Of a stretch of DNA of 64,000 nucleotides, positions 40,946-52,935 are shown piece after piece. The notes beneath the pieces are model-generated. The model did no database searches, was not told the DNA's origin, and saw only the letters and a list, made by a program, of their open reading frames with translations. Position numbers and translations under genes: made by a program. This DNA comes from Cruorifilaria tuberocauda (taxonomy: Eukaryota > Nematoda > Chromadorea > Rhabditida > Onchocercidae), in contig JABVXU010000229.1 in assembly GCA_013365365.1 (NCBI GenBank), positions 1-64,000 on the forward strand, given 5' to 3'. Position 1 is the first letter of the stretch, and every line of letters begins with the position of its first letter.

Positions 40946-43283
40946 TTCCCTGCAACAAATATATTTAAATACATATTAAACGATTATGAAAGACAATAAA
41001 TATCAAAAATACTCGACTTCTAATCAATTTCATAAAGAAAAACCCGGATATAAACATCTAGCTTCACCAAAAAGACACCTATCCTAATCATCAATTAACA
41101 GGTAACATTACTTTAATAGTAATAATACGGCCCAATCATGAAAACAGCTATCCTGAATAGGAAAGCGGTGTTTGTTAATGCAATATGAATCGGCGATATG
41201 AGTGGAACGTTTTCATCAATGAATGATCAGTTCATTAATTAAAGTATGTTAAGGCTTCTTTTTTCGTTTTCTTTTTCTCACCTTTGATTTGAAATTAAGT
41301 TTCATTTGTAACATTGGTCACAATATTGATTATCAAATATTACTTCATTTCTGTAAGTAAATTTAAATTAAAAAAATTTCACAACTGAATAAATGTTATG
41401 GATAGTCATTTCATTATTTCATAACGCAGTATGGACGTTATACATTAAAACTAAAATAATTTTTCCTTTTTCTTTTCATACCGTAAATTTTCGTAATAAA
41501 TTTTAATCTAAATTAAATTTCTAATTTTTATAGAATATTATTGACAGTTATACTAAAAATATTTTTTAATGGGTTCATTTGAAGATTTAATTATTTTAAT
41601 TAGATAATTAATAAAAAAGCATGATGAAAGATTAATAATTATATAGAAAGAAATAAACAAAAAATGATTATTCTAAAATTCGGTATTCTTTCTCAAATTC
41701 TTTCGTTTTAATTTTTTGGAATTTGAAATGCTATGATTACTGTGGTCAATATTTTTATTCAATATTTCTATCGGTATTAAATGATCATCAAGAGTGAACG
41801 TATTATCGATTTTGTATGATCGATATCATCGAAATATTCAAGAAAGACACGTATGATCAAAGTTTTTTTTTTTCAAAATGATTTGATTTTTTCATCGAAA
41901 AAGAACCTTGAAAATTTGGATTGTCATCATGTACTTATAGTAGCATTTAATTTTTTAGTAATGAATCATCAAAGGAAAAATAACGTTTTTATAGTTTGTA
42001 AATTAATTCAAAGCAAAAGTGATTGTGAGATTCCTGAAAACGATCAAATCTTTTCGCTTCCAATTATTGAATAATATTGAAAATTAGCTGTTATCACTAT
42101 AGATAATATGATAATGTTATTTAAATAGTTAATCAATTACAATTAATAGTGAAGTAATGATAAGCATGATAAGGTGATATCAAATAAGCATAAACAGCGA
42201 ATAAAATGAAAACTATAATTGACAAACTAATAAAAATTAATTGATTCATGATTCTCGTTAATCATTACTTATAATGATTAATATCATTCAAAGTCCCAGT
42301 AAAAAATATGCATGCGTGTTTTTATATCAATAATATCATGTTAATAATTTTCACATTCATAGATTTGATATCTTATCAATATCATTAGTTGTGATTTCTT
42401 GTTATCATTAGTTTGCTTTGTCTTCGAATGTTCGCTTATCCATTGATATTCTTCTATTTAATTATTTTCGGTATTAATTAATTTCTCTTCTTTTATTCTT
42501 TCTAGTTTTAGCTGCAATTTATAAAATCATAATCAGTCATATAATTGCTCGTTTACAACTTTTAGAAGCACGAAAATCAAGCTGTAAATACTCTTGAACA
42601 ACTTTTCGTTTATCACTTTAAAATGATTGCGACCTTTTGATATTTCAACTGAAATTCCATTCCATATTTATGTTTATATGAAATTTCAAATTATGCCTTG
42701 AGCTAAATTTATCATGCATACTATATATTTGCATATATACCATATATTTATAAATAAAAATGGAAAGTAAATTTTAGATATACGGTAGAAAGGTAACATA
42801 TATTTAGGGCATAAAATATCAACTAATAAATTTTCAACTTTACCTTCTACCTTTTCTAATATTTACTTTCCATTTGCATTTATTATTTTTTCTCAAATTT
42901 TTTTTTCGTTTGTTTATTCTTGTTTACTTTTTTTTATTTTTTAGTATTTATGTTTATTCAAGTAATTTCATATCCACTTTTGCAACTTTTCTTTAAATCG
43001 GTATGACGATAATCATATTCATACGTCAAGGAAAAATTTTTTTTTTCATTTGTTTACATAGCAAACAAATAAACAAACAAAAACTAGTTAATATTTATTA
43101 ATAAGTATAATATATTCGAGAAATTTTGTGATATATTTCAGTGAAGGAGAAGAGGAAATTATCATGTGTAATCAAAATAAATGTTTAGTAAACATGTTGT
43201 AATAAATACTGATATGATGCAGGTGTGGACAGCAATTAACCGGTTAAGCGGCATTAATACATATATGTATATATTATTGCATA
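40946..43283. other. Divergent intergenic region between ZnT and chitinase
   Basis: A 2.3-kb AT-rich region between the start of the minus-strand transporter and the start of the plus-strand chitinase, so it should contain both promoters. On the minus strand TTGTTGCAG ends at 40950 just before the transporter ATG and is a likely trans-splice acceptor. I recognised no protein-coding or RNA gene. The 73-codon frame at 41853-42074 has no support. Confidence 0.5.
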
Positions 43284-46200
43284 ATGGTACTAATTATTCA
43301 AATCCTATTAACTATTGCAATTACATCTATACAAGGTAAGTAATTTTTATAGCAATGATTCAGTGAGATTAGAATAAATAAGGTGATATGGTGAAAAAAA
43401 ATGAAATAACATGTTAATTTTAAATTTTCAATTAAAATTAACTTATTATTTCATATTCGTAAATTTATTAAATGTCATACTTTATTGGCATAAATTTTTT
43501 AAGTAAAACTCATAGTTAGCTGGTTAACGAAAAGAGAAAAAAGTTATCACATTCGTTTACTTAGTATTAAATCATATTAAGAAATGGAAATGCTATGAAA
43601 AAATGCCCTCCGATTACCTTATATTCCTGTTCAATATACTTATCTAATATTAAATTGTACTGAAATAAAAAAGAGGGAATCATTTATTTATTATATACTG
43701 GTAGTATCACATAAACAAAATCCGGATCATCCGTTTAAATCATTATCAAATATGAAATTACGATAATAATTCGATAAGATAATACGTAATAGCATTTACA
43801 TATGATTATTATTATCATTATTACTATTACTATTACTATTATTTTTATTTATTATTACTATCAATTATTAATTAATTAATTATCATTATTAATTATTGAT
43901 GATTACTAATAATTATAATTAATTATATTACGTTTTCAGTGAGCAAATAGAAAAATGAAATTTATATATGAAACTGCTTAGAAAAATTAGGTTAAGGCGA
44001 AATTTCGTTCGATTTTGCAATGACTTATTTACCATATGCATATATATTGCTAAACATTCCTTATAGATTATGGTACATTACAGTAACCGAGGTACATAAG
44101 GATATACTGATGTACCGTAATGTACGGAACTGGTACTTTCTGCATATCGATCATTACCACATAATCTAGAGATAAAATTTAATCAGCTGTAAAAAGATTG
44201 CACCAATAAAATATTAGTTAAAACAAGTGGTTGAAATTATTTTAAAAATTTTGAAGTAATGAGCAAATTTAACGATAACTTTTGTTTAGCAGAAAGTTAT
44301 GGAACAGTTTTTGCACATTTATCCAAATACGTCCGTGGATGCTACTACACTAATTGGGCTCAGTATCGACAAGGTTCAGTGATATTTTAAATAGTTCTAC
44401 TTCTATATGCAGTTAAAATAGTTTCAAACGAATGTATAGCTTTTCAAATTAAAATTAGAGAGAGATGTGAAAACTTCGATCCAAAAAAGAAAACTTAAAG
44501 CTATGCGAAACATAAATGGAAAATGAGCATCAACAATAAATCAAACGATCAAATTAAATATCCAACACAAATTTCATCTGCCATGATGATGTTTCTTGAA
44601 CGCACATCACTTCAACATGCGTCATAGCTCCATGAACATATCAGGTAAAGAAAATAAGCAATCAAAATAAAGATCGTATTAAGAATGAGTTGCATTATTG
44701 ATTGGTTTAATTCATTTAATATCAATTTAATATATTTTAATATTAAAGGAGGAAACAAATTCTTACCTGAAGATATTCCAAAAGGCCTATGCACTCATAT
44801 CCTTTACGCATTCGCCAAAATTGATCAGGAAGGCACGTCAATGTAAGTTACAAATCGAAAATATGAATTACATTTTCGCACGTTGCTCGTATAGTGGACG
44901 TCAAAATTATTTCATATTTTGCTGAAGTAGTTACAAACTTGAAGCTTCCATATGTGACATTCAATGAGACACGTTGACTTTGCACAATCGTCTGTCAAGT
45001 TCAAAAGTTCAACTGTTAAACTGCTAACAGCAAATATTACTCATTTCTATAAGTTTCCTACTTCAATAACTCTCAACCTCAGGCCATTTGAATGGAACGA
45101 TGAAGACACCGAATGGTCAAAAGGAATGTATTCACGTGTGATAAGGATGAAAAAGCACGATCCAGCGCTGAAAGTCCTTCTATCATACGGCGGCTACAAT
45201 TTTGGGTCCTCAACCTTTACTGTTCGTTTCTAATTTTCTTTATTAGGTTTAAACATATTAACAACAGGATAACACGTCACACATTGCCATCTCTGAAATT
45301 TTCTAGATTCTTGATCAATCAATATCTCCATAGATTATCATAGATTTGATAATGAAAAATACTATTTAAGGCAATAGCAAAGTCAGCGGAAAAACGTGAA
45401 CATTTCATTCAGTCAGCTATAGCATTTCTTCGCAAGTACAAATTTGATGGACTGGATCTCGATTGGGAATATCCAATTGGTGTAGCTCAAGCACATGCTA
45501 GACTTGTCAAGGTGAGCATTACTCCATCGCCAGCAAAGTTTGAAATTTTGCTTACCTGAAATTTATATCAAATACGCCAGCAAATTTCAATTCACATTCC
45601 AAGTGAGTTCTCCACGTGAATTAATTTTAAAGAAAACTGATATGTATCAGATTCCATCTAAGAAAGAACGTTGCAGGAACTAAAGGCAGCGTTTGTGGAA
45701 GAAGCCAGAAAATCGGGCAAACAACAATTACTTCTTACCGCTGCTGTATCAGCCGGAAAATCGACCATCGATGAAAGCTACAATATTCCGTCTCTTGCAA
45801 AGTAAGAATTTCTCTTTTCTATTCACCATAATTTGACGTTAAATTACGTGTAATAAAATTTCAATACATTTTAATGACATTAAATACTTATAGGAATTTC
45901 GATCTTCTATTTCTGATGTCGTATGATTTACACGGAAGTTGGGAAAACAACGTCGACTTACACGGAAGATTACGCCCAACAAAGGGAGGAACATTTGGAA
46001 ACGACGTGCTAAATACTGTTAGTTCACGCCTCTTGACAGAATTTTTAGCCGTATGGTTTAACGAAGAGAAATTCTGGATTCTTGCAGAAATTCGCAGCAA
46101 GTTATTGGGCAAGTAACGGTATGCCAAAGCATAAAATAATCATTGGAATCCCGACGTATAGTCGAGGATGGACATTGAAGAATCCTTTGAAAACAAACAT

Positions 46201-47684
46201 TGGAGCAAAAGGCAATCGTCCATCGTTACCATCGGCAACAAATCCCGATGGCGGTACTGCAGCCTATTGGGAGGTTTAATTCAAAGTTCTAATTTATCCT
46301 CATCCTACTGATGAATCCTTAAAATGCAACTTTTAATCAGTACAAATATTTTAAGATCTGCAAATATTTGAAAGAAGGTGGCAAGGAAACGGTAGATAGA
46401 GGAGCTGTTGGAGCGTATATGGTAAAAGGGAATCAATGGCACGGTTACGATAATGAAGAAACTATCAAAATCAAAGTAATTTCTATTACTTTAATAGTAA
46501 AAAGCGAAAAGCTTAAGAAGTGATTCAACCACATTGTAATTTTTATAAAATTGAAATTAATTTCGGTTACTAATAACAAAATACTTTCATTAATAATCGA
46601 ATTCCAATTGTGTTGTGAGTTTGGAACAGTAAATGAAACAAGTTGTTGTTTCGCATTATCAAAAATGTTCAGATGAGATGGCTGAAGAAGGAAGGTTATG
46701 GCGGTGCCTTCATATGGACTCTTGATTTCGATGATTTCAAAGGTACAAGTTGTGGCAAAGGTCCATATCCACTCTTGAATGCTATCAATGATGAGCTTGG
46801 AAGAAGTTTCATATTTTGGGTGAGGAATACGAAGATCTCATAATTTGTCGCATGCTAGATTAATCTCGCTTATCTTGACTGGAACTTAGAAATTAAATTT
46901 GAATAATATGGCAAAATTCATAACAGAGTACTATATTTCATTAACTACCAATTTTTTAATGTTTATTCATTTCTCACAAGCGTCCTGAAAAGATAAACTA
47001 GGATGAGCCGGAATGGTCATATACTTTTCGATTAGTAATTGAAGATTTGTATTTGAGTAAACTAATCAGTAAGTGGATGAAAGTAAGAGTTTTGAAGTAG
47101 GCACGATTCTAGAATCTATCCGAAGACTCATTTATTGTTGTTGTCATTTCTTCTAAACTATGAGTTAAATTTCTGCTTTAGTTCTTTTTCCATGCGAGAT
47201 TTTCAAATTTAAAAAATAATGGAATAATCATTTTCAGTCATCAGTGTTGACAAAATCAAATACTAAAATCTCAGAAAATAATGAAATTGAAACGACAACG
47301 GGTATTCTGAAGACCACTAGAAGAATTAAATTCAAAACGATAGCAACCTCTTTTAGAACACCACAAGGATCATTCGGTTTGTTATCCGTTCTACTGAAAA
47401 TGCCGTTCTGGATCTCTTTTCTTAATTTGAACCTCCACAATAAAACAGGAAATACCTATTCGTAGATAAAATGAAATTAAGAAAAATGACCGTGCCGTCA
47501 TGATATTTCAGATGTGAAATGTTTGGAGCCTTACGGTTTGTTCCGGCATCCGGACGATTGCCATTTGTTCATCCATTGCGCAAATAACTATCCATATGTG
47601 AAACAATGTCCACCATATACCTTTTTTAATGATAATATTAAAGTTTGCGATCACTTGACAAATGCATCTGATACATGCAAATGA
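43284..47684 (+). CDS. Secreted GH18 endochitinase with C-terminal chitin-binding domain
   Basis: Glycoside hydrolase family 18 chitinase of the filarial type; it hydrolyses beta-1,4-linked N-acetylglucosamine in eggshell, sheath or cuticle chitin. Exons: 43284-43335, 44293-44373, 44749-44842, 45083-45221, 45371-45511, 45677-45801, 45894-46017, 46088-46273, 46356-46475, 46673-46819, 47238-47376, 47512-47684. All phases agree, for 506 residues. There is a signal peptide (VLIIQILLTIAITSIQG), an N-terminal strand GCYYTNWAQY, the FLPEDIPKGLCTHILYAFAK block, LLSYGGYNFGS, and the catalytic FDGLDLDWEYP with the acid E at about residue 155. MSYDLHGSWE, IIIGIPTYSRGW and YGGAFIWTLDFDDF follow. A linker of about 46 residues leads to a six-cysteine peritrophin-A (CBM14) domain at about 450-506. 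Odd points: the linker lacks the Ser/Thr/Glu repeats known from microfilarial chitinases, and exon 2 begins with about 12 extra residues before YVRGCYY. A decayed tandem copy lies 3.1 kb downstream. Confidence 0.95.
43805..43870. repeat. ATT/ACT trinucleotide repeat in chitinase intron 1
   Basis: Run of ATT, ATC and ACT trinucleotides inside the first intron of the chitinase gene. It is a simple repeat with no coding content. Confidence 0.7.
44064..44168. repeat. Short imperfect inverted repeat (hairpin) in chitinase intron 1
   Basis: The ends TAGATTATGGTA (44064-44075) and TACCACATAATCTA (44155-44168) are near reverse complements. Inside, GGTACATTAC and GTACCGTAATGTAC can also pair. It could be a tiny MITE-like foldback or a chance cruciform. 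It lies in intron 1, about 125 bp before exon 2. Confidence 0.5.
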
Positions 47685-47698
47685 TTTGTTGTCCCCAA

Positions 47699-47704
47699 AA
47701 TAAA
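47699..47704 (+). terminator. Polyadenylation signal AATAAA of the chitinase gene
   Basis: A canonical AATAAA begins 15 bases after the chitinase TGA codon, which would give a very short 3' UTR, as is common in nematodes. The cleavage site was not determined. Confidence 0.6.
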
Positions 47705-50700
47705 AGTATTGTCAACCATATGGGCCGATCACATTCATAGACAATTCATATTATGAGGTAAATAAGTCTACAAAACATTTTTATGATTTTAGGATTTCTT
47801 TAGTATTAGATTACTTTGGTTTCCGATATTCCTACTGAATGAATCAGAGGATCTGAGGGAAAAAATTTGGTGTTTAAAGCGAAAGAAGTCTATGGCAAAC
47901 CGCGGGAATGTCTACAACCTTCTTTTATTTGAAGTCTTAATATATGATAAAATTAAAATAGATTAATTGAAGTTTTATCTTGATGACAATCAGTATGATT
48001 GTTATAAAAATATCCATATCAATAGTAATTAATTCCGATTATTTATAAATTTTTCTAATCCTTTTCTTGCTACTTACGTACTTTTACTTAAAGCGATAGA
48101 TATTTCCAGATTCATGGAACAAAAAATAAAACTATAAAGTTTTCTAGCTTATTTCACGTGAGACTTTTGTATAGAGCATTGAATATTTGATGAAGGTCAA
48201 TCTGCTTACGGAGAATTTTCTATTCCGTTATGTTATAGACAATTCACAGAGTATTATCAATAATAGAATCTATTATTTGATAGATTTTTAGTTACTTGTT
48301 GATCTGGAGAATATGGAAATATTTGTTGAAGCAATAGCTATCGAGAGCGTTCCCTTCTCTGATTCTTTTTAAGGATTGCGTAGAAATAAAGATTTTATTA
48401 GAATTTCATCCTTCATAAAACGATTGCGAGAAATTATGAAGAATAATGATCATTGATTGGAATCGTTTGTTGAAGAGAAGTAATTCAGAAGAGTGAAAAT
48501 ACCCTAATCGTTTTTATGGGATTGATTCAGGAAAGTTCGGATGCTTAGGCTAACTGCTTGTTAGACACTGCAAGGACATAATTCTGCAAGGAAACTAATA
48601 GTTTGAAAAACAAAAATACCAAAAAATACTACGTAGGGATTCAGAAGGCTTGATGACAAAACTGTCCAAAGTGACATTAAATATTCCATTTGAGTTAATT
48701 AATACTAAGCTTTTATGGTAACTCATCATGGTAACTGAATTATGGTAATGGAGAAAATTAATCTTAGACAGTGGATTATAAGTTATTTATGAAATAATCA
48801 TTAACGAAATTCATTGAAATCACATGCCAAATGAATAAGAATAACATATCTTATCATCTTTCAGCTGAAAATTCCCTCATCATAAAATCAATTATGTAAT
48901 GATAGTTAAATTACTAAATAGTTTCGTGTAGTTTGAGTAAATAGTTTGATATTATAAAGTTAATTGGAAGATAACTATTATAAAAAAGTTTCGGATTTTC
49001 AACGTGGTCCAGAAGAGATTTGCTTGGATGTAGAAGATGGTGATAGTGTGATATGATATTAAAATACTTGAAAAAACTTTTACTACTAGTATAACCTGAT
49101 AAGAAGTACCCGATCAGCTTAGATATCAGAAATTTAGATGAATAATACTCTCGAAATTAATAATAGACAAGCAAATTAAGAAATTACAAAGAAATAGTTG
49201 CTTCACGTTTTTTGACAAAATTAATTAACAAAAATAGTAATTAATTACGTGAATTCAAAATTTGCATAAATAAAAGAAATTTTACATTACTGTGACAATT
49301 ATTCATTTAATTGAGAATATTTGAGGCAAATAATTTTCTACAAAAAAAATTCTGATAATTTTAAGATTTTTTGACTTCTAATGATTGGAATACTATTTTA
49401 TTGTGTGTTATACTTGTTTCAGAATTTTTATTAAATTCCATTCTTATTAAAGTAAAATATATCCTGATAAAATGCCAGATTGTCCACATTTATATCTAAT
49501 ACTTTACATAAACTTGTTAGTATGATTAGGTAAGCAAATATTTCATGCAGTTTCTACAGTTTACAAGACATTTCTTTGGATTAGCAGTATTCGAATGTCT
49601 CAAATCGAATATGGTGAGTATTACTCGACCATTCGACTATCCAAATAGTTTCGAACTATATCACATGTGCTAAAGTAAAAGTAATCAGTTTGATAATCAT
49701 CATCCTTACTAAATATGTTAAAATGCTTATCATCATTCACCATGAATCATTCCAAATGAATTTACTTCATGAATCGAGAAATGCAAGTTTAAGTTTCAAT
49801 TATTCTAATCATTCTCATGGCTCACAGCTGAAAATATATAATATGATTTTTCAAATTTTTATCTGATAAACTTTATATCATGTTTATCACCAAATTTTCT
49901 CTCTTTCTCTTAATAAATAGTAGATACTGTAAAAGCATACAATAACAAAATTCTCGATAGATATAATAATAGTATTGTTATTCATGCTTTTCTAGCTATT
50001 CTTAATGCTTTTCCAGCTTGATGGCTACTTTTCATGTTTTTCCAGCTTTCCAGAAAATTCACGTGTTTTTCCCTTCTTTTTTCCAAAAGCCATTTCCCAT
50101 ATTTTTTCAGCTTATCTCATATTTCCCGTGTTTTTCCAGCTTTCCAGCTTTTCCTCGTGTTTTTCCAACATCTGAGTTATTTTCGATATTTTCTCAGCTT
50201 TTTATCAGAGATATTTACTATTTTCCAAACGAACAATGTTTTTGATAATAGGCGCTTTATAAAATGCCTAAGCATTGTAAACTTAACTTTTATTTTATAC
50301 TTGAATATAGTTTAGCATTCGCTATAATTTCACGGCTATAATTTCTGTGTTTCGCTGCTTATCAATTACTTAACAATGATATCATTTTTCTACTTTTATA
50401 TACTTATACTTATTTCTTCAAATCTCCTTCTTTTTTTGCTATTATTTTAGGTAGTTACAGCTTTCTAACTTACTCTGAAAACATCTTATAATTTACGAGT
50501 ATTTCTTATTTGATCATTCCATAGTCATTCATAATTCATTCAAGAATTACATCATTTGATATAATGATTGGTAAAGATTCGAAAAAATGCCAAATTTTCG
50601 TTGAAAAGATATTTCGGAAATTTCAACTTTAAATTTATTATCAATTTCTTCTCAATGAATTTTATTATTAATCTTCCATACGTGCATATTTAGTCTCTTC

Positions 50701-50800
50701 CTGCAAACCTCCAATCTCGTCATTAATATAAGTTAATGTCAATTAATCATATCAATAAATATTGAAATGCAGAAGTGAACAACAACTCTCGAAAAGTAAT
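47705..50800. other. Intergenic region between the two chitinase copies
   Basis: About 3.1 kb of AT-rich DNA. It contains the degenerate TTTTCCAGCTT repeat at 49990-50200. The overlapping open frames at 50018-50315 are made by that repeat (Phe/Ser/Pro-rich) and are not genes. No other feature was recognised. Confidence 0.5.
49990..50200. repeat. Degenerate TTTTCCAGCTT minisatellite
   Basis: Repeated variants of a GTTTTTCCAGCTTTCCA-like unit, recognisable at about 50008, 50034, 50063, 50104, 50130, 50158 and 50191, with irregular spacing. Each unit resembles a nematode acceptor (TTTTCCAG), so gene finders may place false exon starts here. Confidence 0.6.
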
Positions 50801-52935
50801 ATGAATTGGACTACGGTAATACTTTTCATTACACTTGCTCATGCAATTCCAACTGTAAGCAGTAAGCCTACGGTAGTTGATAAACCGTTCAACGAAACGA
50901 CAGGTCAGCTTTATGAATATAAAAGTATCATTGAACATACAATTTGATCAAATCATTAGATTGATTTTAAGGCAAACATGGAAATTATCATCAACGGAAA
51001 TCATATTGTACCGTAATCATTGCAATTATATCTTTACATATCATTCCAACCTAATCAATGATAGTCAATGATCATTCTGATAGTCAAATGAAAAAGAATG
51101 AATAGGAAATGCCATAAATTCTATTGAAGACTTGAAAAACTGATTTAAAATGAAATATTCTATTTGAATGAATTGTAAAGAAATGAAAATTTAGTCGACT
51201 TTGAAACATCTCTTCACGCTTATTTTAGGTTATGTTCGTGGATGCTACTACACTAACTGGGCTCAATATCGAAAAGGTTCAGTGATATCTGAAATTATTC
51301 CATTTTTATTTTAAAGATAAAATAGTTTTAAAGAAGTCCGTATAGGCCTTCGAATAAGAATTAGAAAGTTAATGCAAAGGCAAAGATAGTATTCTGCTGG
51401 AACATACATTGCAAAACGGATCGATTTAAAATGCATTTTCGAATTAAAGGAGAAGGCAGATTTTTACCGAAAGATATCCCAAAAGGCCTATGCACTCATA
51501 TCCTTTACGCTTTTGCGAGAGTTGATCAGAAAGGCACGTCAATGTAAGTTACAAATTATATTTGTGATTGTAAATATGAATTAAGTTTTCGCAATTTTCC
51601 TCGTATAGTGGACGTCAAAATTATTTCACATTTTGCTGAAGTAGTTACAAACTTCAAAACCTTCCATACGTGACATTCAATGAGACACGTTGACGTCTGT
51701 CAAGTTCAAAAGTTCAATTCAACTGCTAACAGAAAATATCACTCATTTCTCTAAGTTTCCTACTTCAATAACTCTCAACCTCAGGCCATTCGAATGGAAC
51801 GATGAAGACACCGAATGGTCAAAAGGAATGTATTCACGTGTGATAAGGATGAAAAAGCACGATCCGGCGCTGAAAGTCCTTCTATCATACGGCGGCTACA
51901 ATTTTGGGTCCTCAACCTTTACTGTTCGTTTCTAATTTTCTTTAAGAGGCAATCACTAGAACTATTAACTCAGTACATAACTTAAATCTCAATACTCAAC
52001 CAGATTACGAACACGTAACGTAACCTTATCGGCGATATTTTTCGTATTGGTGAAAAATGGTGAAAAATATTAGTGAAAAATGGTAAATCAATCGATGAAT
52101 GGGTCAGAAAAGTCTTGTAATAGTTCATGAGAAACCTACCCTATGAATAATAAGACAAATAAAATGCTGGCCTTACAAATAATAAGACAGAAATCTTATG
52201 ACTTTATGAATTAAGAACTAACCTTATGAATAATAGAATAGGCAGAATTTCAGATTACTCATAATATTTTGCTGGCTTGATGGAACATAATTTATTGCAT
52301 TAATCATATATTTGTTAAACGAATTTTTTAATGTTTTAAAATTCTGCAAAATTCAGTGAAAATTTTGCAGTTAATGCCATCGACAGAAGACTTTGAAACT
52401 GCAACGGAAGAACCGGAAATTCCAGAAGATAATGAGGTTGAAGCAAGCACGAGTGTTATCGAACCTATTATAGAACCTACCGGTTTGTTGTTCCCGGTTA
52501 AAAAAAATTAAACAATCATAGAGAGATGAGAAGAAAGGAAATTCTCAGTATGATTTTTTTATGAGTAAAATTTTCAAAGCTAACTTATTACTTTTGTCTG
52601 TAAAAATTTGACAGGTACTACATTGGACATGAATCCCAAATAAATAACCGATATTTTATTTCTTCAGTATTACATGTAACCTCGTCCTCTTTTCTCCATC
52701 TTATGATAATCTGAAAAGTATGAAATGATAATTGTGCCCTGCTCTGATACTGAAATTCTATTTCAGATGATAAATGTCCCAGGCCTGATGATTTCCGCAT
52801 CCCACTGATTGCCATTCGTTCATTCATTGCGCAAATAACCTTTCATTCGTGGTGCAATGTCGGCCGAATACCTTTTTCAATGCTCTAATCAAAGTTTGCG
52901 ATCATATGATGAATGCGCCGCGCAGATGCAAATGA
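50801..52935 (+). pseudogene. Truncated tandem chitinase copy lacking catalytic exons
   Basis: Paralogue of the upstream chitinase. Recognisable pieces are exon 1 at 50801-50903 (signal peptide, ILFITLAHAIPTVSS), exon 2 at 51229-51276 (YVRGCYYTNWAQYRK), exon 3 at 51450-51543, exon 4 at 51785-51923 (ends SYGGYNFGSSTFT), a linker exon at 52371-52482 rich in Glu, Thr and Pro, and a chitin-binding exon from 52767. The equivalents of exons 5-10, including the FDGxDxDWE active site, are absent; only about 450 bp of unrelated sequence lies between exon 4 and the linker. In the last exon one base is missing near 52790, so the frame leaves the six-cysteine pattern and stops at 52886-52888, while the ancestral stop is at 52933-52935. 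Splice sites are intact and phases still agree, so a secreted product of about 205 residues without catalytic function could be made. I regard it as a pseudogene. Confidence 0.87.
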
